A DNA stretch of 64,000 bases from Hymenolepis diminuta (taxonomy: Eukaryota; Platyhelminthes; Cestoda; Cyclophyllidea; Hymenolepididae). Below, piece by piece: positions 10,683 through 23,500 of the stretch (position 1 is its first letter; each line of letters starts with the position of its first letter). The notes beneath the pieces were generated by a model. That model ran no database searches. It was not told the DNA's origin and worked only from the letters and a program-made list of their open reading frames with translations. The DNA lies in NCBI GenBank assembly GCA_900708905.1, contig CAADRB010000051.1:12760-76759 (forward strand), given 5' to 3'. Made by a program: the position numbers and the translations under genes.

Positions 10683-13600
10683 TGTCTCATCTTTCGGAAA
10701 TGACAGGTGTTTGTTTTCCAGCAGATCGTATTTAATACTGTGAGTGTTCAACAAGAAGCTTAAAATAGAGCTTTTTAGGTATATACTTGTAGTACTTGCT
10801 CTTCTAAGGTTAACACATTTCCTTTCTAGGAAGTATGATAAAGGATGACGACCTTTATTTTATTATGCTTGATTTAAACAATCCCTTTTCCAATTCAAAT
10901 TAAGGAATTACCATCCATACCAAAATGTTTATATTTTAACTTTCATTTTTTTTCTAAATACTCAAAAAACTTAATTTTTCTCGTAAAGTTTTAATTATTT
11001 TCTCGATCACATTTTAGAGATATTGAATGCAATAAATTCGGTCTCTACACGTCTAATATCTTTTCAAACTTGGTTTTGTCTGGTCAGCATAACTGTTGGA
11101 ACTTCCTCTTGTGGATTAACATATATCAAATTTTTTTCATTCGTCTTAGATCGTGTTTAATTTGCCGTTGCTGTATCGTCGGTATTTGAATTTCCTCTAA
11201 GTTTTTATCGTTTCTTATATCTTTTCATATTTGCTTGTGGCTGTTCGGCATTATCCCTGGAACGTCTTCCTGTAAATTCCCCTCCCGCTTTAGGTCTTGT
11301 TGTGCCTGTCTGAATTCTCCCACTGCTTCTGGATTCCATTCTGTAGGATTCAAGAGCAGATTGAATTAAAGCATTCACGAAACTCCTAGCTTTTCATCTA
11401 CAGCGACTTGATTACTCTGTCTTAGTGGAGATTGACTGACGGCTTGAACCTGGGTCTCCAATGGGACAGCATCTTGGAAGCAATAATCATAGTTATTTTT
11501 TGATCGACTATGACAATTTTGCTGATTAGCTTGGCCAGTATTCTGGAATGCTGCTCTGAGATAGGGGAGACCTGAAAGTTATTGCACAAGTTTTTTCAAC
11601 TCTCCGAAAATTCGTCCTCAACTTCTCCTGCTCTCTCTGCAATTTAGATCTCACCCCGCAATTTATTGAAGTTTGGCCATAGGAAGTATGCATTATTTTT
11701 GATGAATGAGAACTTTCCATCCAGTAGGTGGCATACATTATGGTGAGGAATGAATTCTAAAATCAATCAATTACGGAATTTCCATTGGAATGCAGGGTTG
11801 TTATTTTGGCTGAAAAACTTAAGAGTAAGTAAACAGAGTCTTTGAAAGTCTGAATGGTGACCGTAGACATTCAAGTGGAAAGTGAAGCGTCGATTACCGA
11901 GACATAAAAATGAAAGAGCACTTTTTATTCTACTTATTCAAGTAGCAAGTAGTAAGTGGCAAGATGTATTTGTTTTATTCAGATACCTAAAGGGTGAATT
12001 TGTGGTGATAAATGTATTCAATTTCCTTTAGTGCCAAAAGTTTTGTTTGCCTGTTCTTATAAAATTGTCAACAAACTAGAACATTTTATTAAACTTTAGA
12101 GTGCTAAATTCACGAATATAATCTCAAGCTTCCGCGCAGGACTACAATGAACTTTAATGGAGAATCACAGCATTCTACAGAACTACCTGGTTGTGATTCC
12201 TGTTATTCATTTAATTTTTTTATTTCGAAAGTTTGATTTGCAGATAAGATATCAGATTTTCCTCTAGATGTTCTCCAGGCCAAACACTCCAACTTCTATT
12301 AATATCCACTACGACATCAGGATAGAGAGAAGACATAACGATGGCTGGCATTGTTCAGTAGAAAAGGACCAAAAACTTCGAGAAAGAGTGGTATATGTCT
12401 ATGGAGGTGTGCATAATGTATAGGATATCAGTGCCAAACAGGTGTTCAGAGTCAGACAATGCAAAAAGAAAGGAGAAGATACCATCAAGGCAGTGAAAGC
12501 TGTTCAAAGATTGAATAGATGAGTTTTACTCAGAGATGAGCCGTCCCCTTAATTGGCTTGAGTCGTTTCCACAACTCTCATTTTGCTGATGGGATAAAAT
12601 CAACTGTGCCAGTCCCGACTTTTGCCGACCTCGACCGTCAGGAAAATTCAATGCATTGTTTGACGGGCATTGTCTAGACAGAAAATTGTAGTCAACTCAA
12701 AGTATTGAGATTATTATTGAAGAAGGGATTAAGTGAAAAAATTAATTAGGTAAAAATCTCATTCTTCTTTGTCATCACAATTATTCCTAGAGCTACATCA
12801 ACCATATATATGAGAAAAAACGGATAAGCAAGGAGAGGAATTTAGAACAAAAGTTGAGAACAAGCGTTAAAGTAGTGTGAATGGAAACTGAGTTGTGATA
12901 ATATTGAACCGAGTCGATCTTTTTTGCATCGTATTCAGGAAAAGTACCTGTCGAGCAATGGAGGGGACGCAATTATATGAGTCAAAAAACTCGTTTCATA
13001 CATTGAAAATACATCCATCTTATATGCCAGAAATCTACATTTGAAAAGCTTATTTTATGAATAACTTTCCAGTTAAATTTTCGTGATCGACAGTTTTGAC
13101 TCCGAGACACTAGCAATTGGCTAGAGCTTATCGAAATGAGTACATCGACCGGTCTATCAAAATTCCTATAAAGACTTAAATGATAATCAGCAAATATTTC
13201 CCCTCTCCCCTTTCAACGCCCTAATGGCTACACATTCACCCATGCCTTTACAATTAGATTCTCATACTTCCCTTATCCATTTCTATTGTCTACCATCTTT
13301 ATATATAAATACCTGGGTATATTCATCCCTCCCGGTCCGACTCTGCGATTCTTCTTCTTAGGCATACATGTTTTCAGCTCTCTCCTTTAAAAATCCTGCC
13401 GTCAACTCCTATAGCCAGCTTAGCTTTATCTCCCACTCCTACTTCCTTCTCCCTTTCTATCCAACTATCTAATCGTCTATCCATCACTTTCTCTGTCCTC
13501 TCTCTCTTCTAAAACTCATTAGAGTACTATCGTTATCAATCCTGTACCTTACTTCTTACTCTTTGTAGCTTTATATTTATTAAACCCAGTATTCAAGGCA

Positions 13601-15022
13601 TATCCATGCAGCACTCATTTTAGACCACTGGATTTCACATTAATTACTGATTCTACATGAATCCAATAAAGGAATCATTAGATGAATCATTGATGTACTT
13701 AGCAAAATATTAGTAGGTTTTTTATTCTTAATATAAGCATTATAAAGGTTTGAAAATAAAAAAAGGGATAGAGCATAATTAAACAGTATAACCATTCATC
13801 CCATATTTTACCTATGAATTTACCTAGTAATCAAGGCAACATATCATGAAATTTGAATTTTCAAGCATTAGACAGTCTGCGATACATTAAGAAAATAGCA
13901 TATGATTCGAAGCAGAAAATCACATAAAGTAGGACCCTATTGACATTCTTACTTTACTGTGGAGTTATATTCAGAGTCCTCCCTTTTAACCCTTAATGAA
14001 CTTTTCACCGTTTTCTATGTATGAGTGCTTTGCTGGAAACTCAAAAGTAGAACTTTAAAGTACTGACCTTCCCTTCAGTGACAGTTTCCTACATAAATCG
14101 TTCTATTTTAAACTTATATTGATGTAAGTTGAAGTTGTTGACATTTTAATACACCTTAAATTCCAGTCTATTCTACTCATATGGCATAAAGTCATAAATT
14201 TTCAACCAAGATGAAAATGATATTATTCTTTAAAATTTCGCTTTTATCGTGCTTACCTAACGACAATGCACAGTTCGAATTTTTTCCTGTACCTTTTGTG
14301 ATACAGCTTTTGCTTTATAAGGGAGTTATTAATACATTAAAGGAGAAAGGCATGATATTCCACTTATCACATTCTGGGCAGTCTACCAAATTGATGCAAA
14401 TTTTATATTCTGTCTTAAATTTGGACAGAGTATGTCTGAGGGACTCCCGTTTGTTCATTTATCTGTTAACCTATTCAAAACAGATCCTTAAAACAGTCCT
14501 ACTTGTACCTGCATTAAATAGGCGTATTCAGTAACTTCCGGCCTTCTGCCGTTGAGGAGAGTGGAGAAGAATGTAAAATATGGGGGTACAATTGAGATAT
14601 TTTTGGGATTGGGGCTTTAGCTCATCCTCGTCTTTACGATTACGAGCTCGATACTGGAGGCAGTAGAAGGCTCTTATCCTGTGCCGCGACTAATTTGCTC
14701 TTATTAATATTACACCAATTATCAAAACAAGTAGATTAAAAATAAACTACATAAGTTACATTCTATTCTATTATTTAATTCACACTTTAAACAAAATCTT
14801 TTAAATTTTCTAACTTTGGCTACTTTATTTTTAAAATTTTGTTCAGTTTCAAAGGCGTGGGAAATGAGTCTCCATGATTTCTTAAAACAAATACTTCTCA
14901 GTTATGCCATTTAGACCATATAAGCACTTGGTCAACTAATTAAATGTCACTATATTTTGAAACAGTAATAAGGAGTATTAATATCAATTTAATAATTGGA
15001 GACTTTCATCGGATAATTGGGA

Positions 15023-15038
15023 ATATATATATATATAT
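15023..15038. repeat. (AT)n microsatellite
   Basis: Eight consecutive AT dinucleotides in an AT-rich stretch. Confidence 0.8.
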
Positions 15039-18000
15039 CTCATTAATCGAATAATAAATATGCCATTTTAATTATCATTATTAAGTCGGAGGCATAATTT
15101 CTTTAATTTAATCTTCAAATTTATTAAAATGTTTAATTTTGAAATTCAACAGTTATATATGAGCTAAATTATGATTTATTTTTTCTCTTTTTAATGGAAT
15201 CTATCGACATACATCGATGTACGTGGAAGGACTGGTATTTTAAGTGGAAATATACTTGCCTTCTAATAACCTATTACCCAATAAGGTTATTCAAAGGGCT
15301 CATCTTTCTTCTTTGTTTTTGTACTCAAGTTTATTCCATTTGTTTTTTATCAGAGTTTATTAGCAAAGAAACGCGTCTTAGCGAAATTGAAGCCAAATGA
15401 ATGTTGTTGATTTAATGTTTTATGTTTTTATATGTTCATTTTCATTTTTGGTAAAATAGAAAGAAAGAGGGTAAGTTTTCTTGACATTTTGCCCAAATTT
15501 GTAAAATGTTTATCAGTTATATAATGACTGTTGAAAGATAGTCCTAGAGAATAGTTGTTACAAGATAAAATAAATAATTAGATTTACAGCGAAAGAAAGT
15601 AACCTGAAAGCAACAGAATTAGTAAGTTCGGTACTTTAATGAGAAGTACCAAAGAGAGAAAGAAAGTAGGTTTGGTGTTCCCGAGAGAAACTGGTTAGAA
15701 GAGCTAAAGAAGGAATGGTGTAAGCTGAATGAAATGGTTGTAGAATATGGTGGATGGGGGTTAAGAATAATGTATTAAGTAGAAGTTGGGCTTACTTGAT
15801 AACATGCATGGGTTTGGGGTTAGCAAGGAATTCTCTGAAATAAATGTTCTCATAACGATGTATTTCCCAAATTGTGCTTTTTTCATATTTCGGGTATGAC
15901 CTTGGAGGTAAGACTTTCAGCAAATTCTTTAAAAACACATTTGGGGAGCCACGATGCAAGTGTCTACGTAAGCCGTATGTTCATGATGGCACGTTGACGT
16001 CTGTATGTCGCACTCTTTGACGCATTCTCGGCCAAATTGTGACGGAATTTCATGAAATATTCCTAGTATTATTTAAAAGTTAATACGGTGCACCTACAAA
16101 TAAACAGAAGGTGAAAGATTTAGTCACCAAAAACTTAGAGGAAGTCATTTCCAGATTTCAATTAAATGACGGCATAACAGACCGCATTAGGCCAATGACT
16201 TTCAAATGCTGCAAAATTTAACTGTTGTCAGCTGATGTACCGAATTTCTTTGTATATGTGTAGTTTTGTCGAAATAAGTGATTTCAATAAAATGATTAAT
16301 TTACAATTGAAAATGTGGATTTTATTAATTGATTTTATTCCAGGAAAAGAAGTATTCAACATACATAAAACTTGAAATTGTAGTCAGACGAAAAATGAAC
16401 AGATCCAAATTTGGCTTCATTACACCTAATGAGCATAAATTTTGTAAAAATGCTGTTAAAATTTAGAAAGCTTTTAAGATATCACGATAAACTAAATACC
16501 AAAATTAGAACAAATAAAGTTTCTCACACGCAAATTTGACAGCTCAAAGTCAATGCAACCCGGCGGCGTGGTGAAAAATACGGTGTTACCTGAACGCCAA
16601 GTGTTACTATCCCAAGTTTACTTACAAAGACAACTATAATTAATAGAGGTAAGAAAGCAACAAATATTCTCTTTGAGAACTAAATGTCATCGACTATACC
16701 CATTTGTGTGTGAGATGAAAACTAACCATCACAAATACGTAAATAATTAGTGCTTTAAAACCTACTGAAAATGAGCGCTTCCAACATCCAACAAAATCGT
16801 GCAATCCCGGATTTCCCTGTGGTGTTAAGATAAACATTAAGTATTGAAAAAATTAAATCTGTTAACATTCTATCAATTTCAGAGTTCACATCCAGTAAGG
16901 CTTTGGTCCCTTAACCTATCAATGTGCTTAAATGATATCCTGGACTAGAAGTGCAGGAGTATCCACCTTGACTGTAAAGAATAATGGCGTCATTATCTCT
17001 GTATGGTCACAACAGTTGTTTTACAATACAAATATTAGTAAACCATATACGAGTGCCTGAGATTCGCATAAATGAGCTTGAGATTTCATCAGAGGTTTAA
17101 ATTCTCCTTGTTCTAGAGGAATATTTTGTAATTTATCTCTAATCTGGTTTATAGCAATGGCAATTTAATGAAAAGAAAACAACTAGATGACAGAATAAAA
17201 GTATTATTATTATTAAAATTCATCTTTCTGTTATTTTAGGACAAACAGGAAATGAAAATTGATGAGACTGATTGGTGCGTAGGTCAGTAGAAAACACAGA
17301 TGAGGAAAACCGCAATGGGTAAGAATGTTGAACTGTCATATGAGAATGAATTCTGTAATGTTACTGATGATGGATAAATATAGGAATTAAGTGGCCAATA
17401 AAACGTCATAATCATGGGATCAAGAGACTGCAAATACATCGTAGAAATAAGGTATCTAGTTTCAAATATTTGTTAATATATTCGCTAATTTATTATGATC
17501 GTATTCGTTATACTCAGAGGATAAGCGGTTGCATAGATACAAGCGTATAATTTGGCAAAATTATAAAGAGATTTGACGCATTGAATTCGGAGTTTTCAAT
17601 GTTCGCTACTCAGTTTAGGAGAAAATGTGCTGTTACATTTTAAACGATAAGCACCTTTGATTGGCGAGAAATTTTCTAAAGAGATAAACTCAGATTAATT
17701 CTATTAACGGTAAACATGTTTATTTCATTAAATAATTTTCTAAACGAAAGAAATAATTTAAACTTTATTAATATCAATTACAAGTTTAAACAAGGACTTC
17801 TTTTCCTTTTCCAGATTGATTTAAATTGATTCGTTCCAATATCGATCGATTTTCCTCATTTTTACACTTAAATTAAATGCAAAAATCGGTTCCAATTTCA
17901 GTGGTTTTTAGTAATTCTGAAAATTAAAAAAAAACATTTCTTGAAAACAATTAAACCTATTGTCATTGCAGGCGAAAGAAATAAATATTTCGTTTTGTAT

Positions 18001-19460
18001 AAAAATTTAATATTTTCATTTCACTATCCTTACGAATAGAATAGGTGCATGTTCTCGCATTGGTCAGGTTCAAAAATGAGTATTTTCATTCGATTATTTT
18101 CTTCCAAGGAGAGAATCGATTTTCTGTATCAGTATAATATGAGGATTTTAAAATACTTATACGAACTGTCTCATTTCTGTTATTTTACAACCGGAAGATG
18201 TTAAATATAGGGAAAGATCAATTTACCTTCTCAACCATTAAGATAGAAAATTGGTTGAGGTGGCAGACTGAATCCTCCTTATTAAATAATATCTTTCAAT
18301 AAGCACTGTACATCTCAGACAAGCTGCAATACAGGGGGCGAATAGCGAAGTTTGAATTTTGGAACGTGAGCTACCGATTTAGTAAATATTATACAGCCCG
18401 ATCTCAAAAATCAAATGAAGTAACTCTTTGATACCCTGACGTTGCTTCCAACATTTTTAAATCTCTCTCCTTTATCATTTATTGGAATTTCCGTAAACCG
18501 ACCATAGTTGCTTCCCACAATAATAAATAGAGATATTTTTTCGAATTACTGTGGATAATAATGATGCCCTCAATGAAAAATAAAATATTTCATTTTTTTC
18601 GTATACTTTTGGAGTATCTTAATGTTAAAGAACATATATGACAGGAAAATAATTGAAAATATCAGGTAAATTCTGCTTTACAGTATTTTATAATCCATGT
18701 TAATGGAAGAAAGCATTTATAAGCTGTGTTAAAAATATCAAAACGGTGTACCAAATTAATTGAAAGAATACGTGTGAGAATCCGTAATCTTGTGAAAAAT
18801 ATAGGAATCTTCTTAGAGTTGTGAAGTGTACAACGGTTCCACAGATGTCAAATAGGATTTCGAGCGTGCCAGAAGAGCACACCGTGTAACCGATCGCATA
18901 TAGGAGCAAACGCGAGCTTCCGTGCAGAGGTCTTCTAGCTAGCCAGCGGTCAATATTTGTGCAGCGTAGCGCTAATTATTCTCAATTACCAAATATTTTT
19001 GCAGTAGACTTTCCACACGGTACCTTCTTCGTTCTTATTGCTTTAATTGTAAAATAGCTTAATATTTGGGGCCAATTTATACCAGAGGATTTTATAAAAG
19101 GCTTATTGCTTTGTATGCAGGTTGTGGTGGGAAAAGAGAATGGTCACTAGATCGTATGAGGACATGTCCCCTTGATTCTCCTTATAAAGACTATGAGAAG
19201 GAAGGATAAGTCTGAAGAAATTCAACTTCAAGCAGCAGTTAACCAAATAATTCAATAGCACAAACAAGGTAGTTTTCTTCTGATTTTCTGACCCTCTGTT
19301 GGAGTTAGATAACAACCAACGGTTTGCAGCTAACAAATTACGACACCAACAACAGTCACCAATTCGTAGCTGTTTGAGTAAGAGCCAACAACAATTGTGA
19401 AACAGAACACCAAGAGTTGAGTAGACCAAAAATGTATTCAAGGAAGCCACAGTGCGTAAC

Positions 19461-19487
19461 AGAGAGAGGGAGAGAAAGAGAGAGAGC
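19461..19487. repeat. (GA)n-rich simple repeat
   Basis: AG-dominated run on the plus strand. It creates Ser/Leu-rich spurious open frames on the minus strand between 19103 and 19700. Confidence 0.7.
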
Positions 19488-20525
19488 AGCGTGCTGAGGA
19501 AGAGAGGAGATGAAGAGGACGTGTAGGAGTCCGCACTGACCAGTGTGTGTCGTTGTCTGGAAAAACAAGGGTAGCTGAGTAAGGCCACGCCAGAGCATGA
19601 GCACAGATGTGCCTTTTATGTGAAGCGAGGCGGTTATAGAAAAGAGGGGAAATCGATGGACGCGTTTAGACATGTCAGACAGATATGAGTTATGCGTCAT
19701 AGGGACATAAATGAGGTCGCTCCAACTTCGTGGGTGGAAAAACTGAGGTATTATCGTGGAGAATGCGAATAAAAGGTAATTCTAGAAAATGCATAGAGAG
19801 TTGTCCCTTCTACTACCTAAAAACTCTACAAACCACTCTTATGATGTAAGCAAACTCCCTTTTTATGAAATATTAATTCCTTATGATGAAAACCTGTAAA
19901 GCTTTTTTTGCTTTGTCATAATAATAAATAAGTAATACACAATATTCCTTTACATAAAAATAAAAGAAATTATTCCTGTCACATGTGGAAAACCTCTACT
20001 ATCTTCGCCATCCTGTTATAATCACCTTAAACCGAGTAGTAAACCGAGCTGACATGGGCGCTCAATGCAAAACACAAGAAATTATATCTAAAAAACACGG
20101 ACAGCATCGCTCTCAGGAACTCAGTGTGAAATCCTCACCACCGATTTATGATCCACTGAACTGATGACAAACTGAAAAACCTTAATTTAATGCAGATAGA
20201 ATGAGATTCCTGATCTATAATCGTTAACACCTCCCCTCTCTTCATCTCACATCTTATTGTGGCACCGTATTTATAGCCTGATATGTAAGGCATTTATTAA
20301 TATACCATTTTCATTTACTCCGTTCCACAAAAATGTGCTAAGAATTTTTAAACACTCATGCTATTCAGCGGTGATGTAATAGACCTGTAAGAGCCCTTCA
20401 AAAGGTTCAAAAAATCTCTCACCAACCAATAGAACTTTCAGTAGATTTCTCCATGATCTATTTATACTCGAGGACTAATCAGGCTTAACGCTTCATATAT
20501 TTCAATTTGAATAACTACTCAAGTA

Positions 20526-23500
20526 ATGGGTTTACAAGCTTCCATATTAGCCACAGTGTCCTCCATTACAAAATGGACCGTTCGATATGAAAATATGGGC
20601 CTGTTGAATGTGCTTTTCAAACCAACAGGCAATTCAACATTCGAAACCAACAGCAACACAAATGATATTTTTAACTACCTCATTGATGTTACTTTGGAAA
20701 GACCTCTCTCACTCCCTGTTCTTCAAGCCCTTCCAAGCAAAATTGGAGGTAGTTCTGAGGGTGTTAAAGTGGCAAATGCGAACCCAAATCGAGAACCGAT
20801 AATTTTATGGACCACAGTTGCCATCTTTCTCTTCCTTCTCATCTGCATCATCACATTACAATTTGTCAACTATTGTTGTTGCTGTGGTCGAAAGGACGTA
20901 CGTTAAATAAACTAAGATTTAAATTTTAAATAATAAATCATATTTAATTAAACAAGAAAAAAATGTTAACTAAACTTTCTAGATTCATAAATAAGTCATA
21001 AATATCTTATTTGTTTTAAGGTCAGTACAATTTTTTGTCATTTATTTCTATTAACGGCATTAATTTTATTATATAGCTAAACATCGGAAGCCATTTTATA
21101 GAGGTACATTTGATTTAAGGGAGAAGTTTGAAGAAAGAAAGAGAAATGAGTAGAAGAGAAACTCAGGTTAATTGTTCCCTACTGATGGATTGAAGAGGTA
21201 GAATAAGCTAGAGGAACTGTTAGCAATTAGAGATTGACCAGGTTTGGTTAGTGGAGGTGATGCTGGTTCCGTAGATAGTTTCAGCAATAAAAGATCAGAA
21301 GTTGGAACTTCAATATAAATCGGGAACACGATAATTTTGTTGTTGATCAAGAGCATACTATGAGTCAAGAGTGAAAGGCATATTTCAAGGGATATTGTGA
21401 TATTTTAAAACTTGTATCTACATAAGTCCTAATACAGACAAAACAAAATAATTATACAATTTTTAATTATAATGAGCGTCTAAATAAGATTTCGTGGTGC
21501 GTCGAGAATCAAAGACGTATTGCATCTAGACTCTGAAATTAATTCTTATCATCGCTACATTGAAATCCAAGATGGCACGTATTCAAATGATTTGTAACCA
21601 CCTACTTTTTACATTGTTCTTGTGTCAGACATCCACTGAGTAAGAAATTCTATCAGTGTGTAGAATATCTGCGTTTTAATGATGGTTCGTTCACCAGTGA
21701 CTTCTCATCTCACACGTATTTGCAAAGAGTCGGTGAGGTCAAGCGTCAATGCAGACTGCTTCCTTTTTCCTCACAGCTTTTATTTGTGGTTGATGTTCTC
21801 GTAAGCGGGGGTTAGGTTTCTCATTAGGTTACTGGATCCAAACCGTACTCTCCTTTTCAGCGAATGCCTATTTTACATCTGAATCAGGCTGTCTGCACCA
21901 GCTCTTTGTATGAGTAACGTTAATTCTCCCAAATTTAAATAAGTGTGGCAAATACATCATGTTTCATATGCAGCCTGCGCTTCTGCAATTGTTCAACGAG
22001 GTTTCTCAAAGGAACTTTTCTGCCACCACTTTGACACTCATTTGCCTTCTGTTGTATGGACGCAGCACCATCCATCGAGAGGTGTTCTAAACAGCTTATA
22101 ATTTGTTATCATCCACCTTGCGATAGACAGTAATAGATAAACTGTAAAAAAAACTGGGTTGAGTTTTGATTAAAAGTGTTTTCGATCCTAAAACTGGTCT
22201 GAGCATCACTTCATGATGTTACGTCTTACGACATCATTAGCCAGACCATTTATCATTCGCAGGAGAGCCAAGATATGCATAGAAACTCACTCGATAACTC
22301 CTCTGTTCATTTAAGTGAAGATATTACTGTTTCATATTTGAAGCTACATACATACTTACTAATTTTTCATACGCATTTCCATGATATACTTATCTAATAA
22401 TAATGTACATCTCCATAGAAGCTTTTCAGTATGCCCAGTAGAAGTAGTAATAGGACACAAGTCATCTGCATATTCTAAATGCCCTAGTGACCACTCACAT
22501 CATGCTGAACTCAATAGTCTGACCTTCAAATCCTAGCAGGTTACATAGAATTCTTCTAATATAAGTTTAAAAACTATGTTTAAGATCATAGGATTCCCTT
22601 TAAATCCTTTTCTGACGCCTCTCTCCACAGGAAATATTTTTTGGGGTATCTAGGAGTTATATAAAGCAGTTATCTGTATTCCAGTGTCTTTTTAAAATCG
22701 TAGGGATAGGTTGTGAATCAAAAGCCTTAATCAAGGTAGCAAAGATAGGTACTGTTTCACAATGCCGGTCAATAGCTTCCAGAATTACTGTTATTACAGC
22801 AAGGATTGCTCGTTCTGTGGACATACCAGTAAAATATCCATGCTGCTTATTTGATATTCGTTCTTTTATATGTAAATTAAGCCTTTCGGAGATCATTAAT
22901 GCAAAGTACTTCCCCACTGTGTCAAGAAGAAATATACTTCAGTAGTAAACTGGGTCAATTCTTACTCCCTTACCCTTTTAAATACAGATTACTTAATCAT
23001 CTACCCAGGATCTGGGTATAGAGATTCTGTCCTGCCAACAATCCTTCAAGAATTTCAATAAGTTTCTGGTGATAGTCCGCTCCACTTAATATGTTCAGAT
23101 CTTAAGACATTTTCTCCGGGAATTTTTGCCCTTTTTAGTTTCTTTATATTCAGTTTTGTATCTTCGGGTAGTTCCGGAATGTTTAAGGCTACATTAAATT
23201 ATGCTGACCGATGACCAAATAGTCCAGCATAATGTTTAGCCAGATGCTGGGTGCTAATGACTTTGATACTGTCATAGTCCCATAGCTGATGAGTGATGAA
23301 CAGAATACGCTTTCTAAATCTTTCAAGGAATTTTAAAAAGATTGGAAAACCATCTAAGAAAGCAATATACGACGTCACCAACAGTCAGTCAGATCATCTT
23401 CACCCCATCATCGTTTAAATCAAAAATTATTTTCATTTAATATGAGCTGCCTACGCTTCGATACGTTTTCAGTACGTAATTTAGATTTAAAAATATTCGA

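Larger units (their letters stand above)
10683..20525. other. Gene-poor spacer upstream of prominin
   Basis: No gene is supported over nearly 10 kb. Items seen: a pyrimidine-rich block on the plus strand at about 13200-13540; a TA run at 15023-15038; a GA-rich run at 19461-19487; and an unassigned tract at 15890-16300 with short coding-like stretches (HTFGEPRCKC, DLVTKNLEEVISRF) that may be a dead transposon. The missing signal-peptide exon of prominin should lie here but was not identified. The open frame at 14211-14534 begins with a hydrophobic stretch but has no other support. Confidence 0.45.

Noticed and set aside
14211..14534. Open frame with hydrophobic start as prominin signal exon
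   Set aside because: It is 6 kb upstream, has no clear donor in the right phase and continues without prominin similarity.
19103..19700. Overlapping minus-strand open frames rich in Ser and Leu
   Set aside because: They arise from the GA-rich simple repeat at 19461-19487, overlap each other in different frames and match no family.
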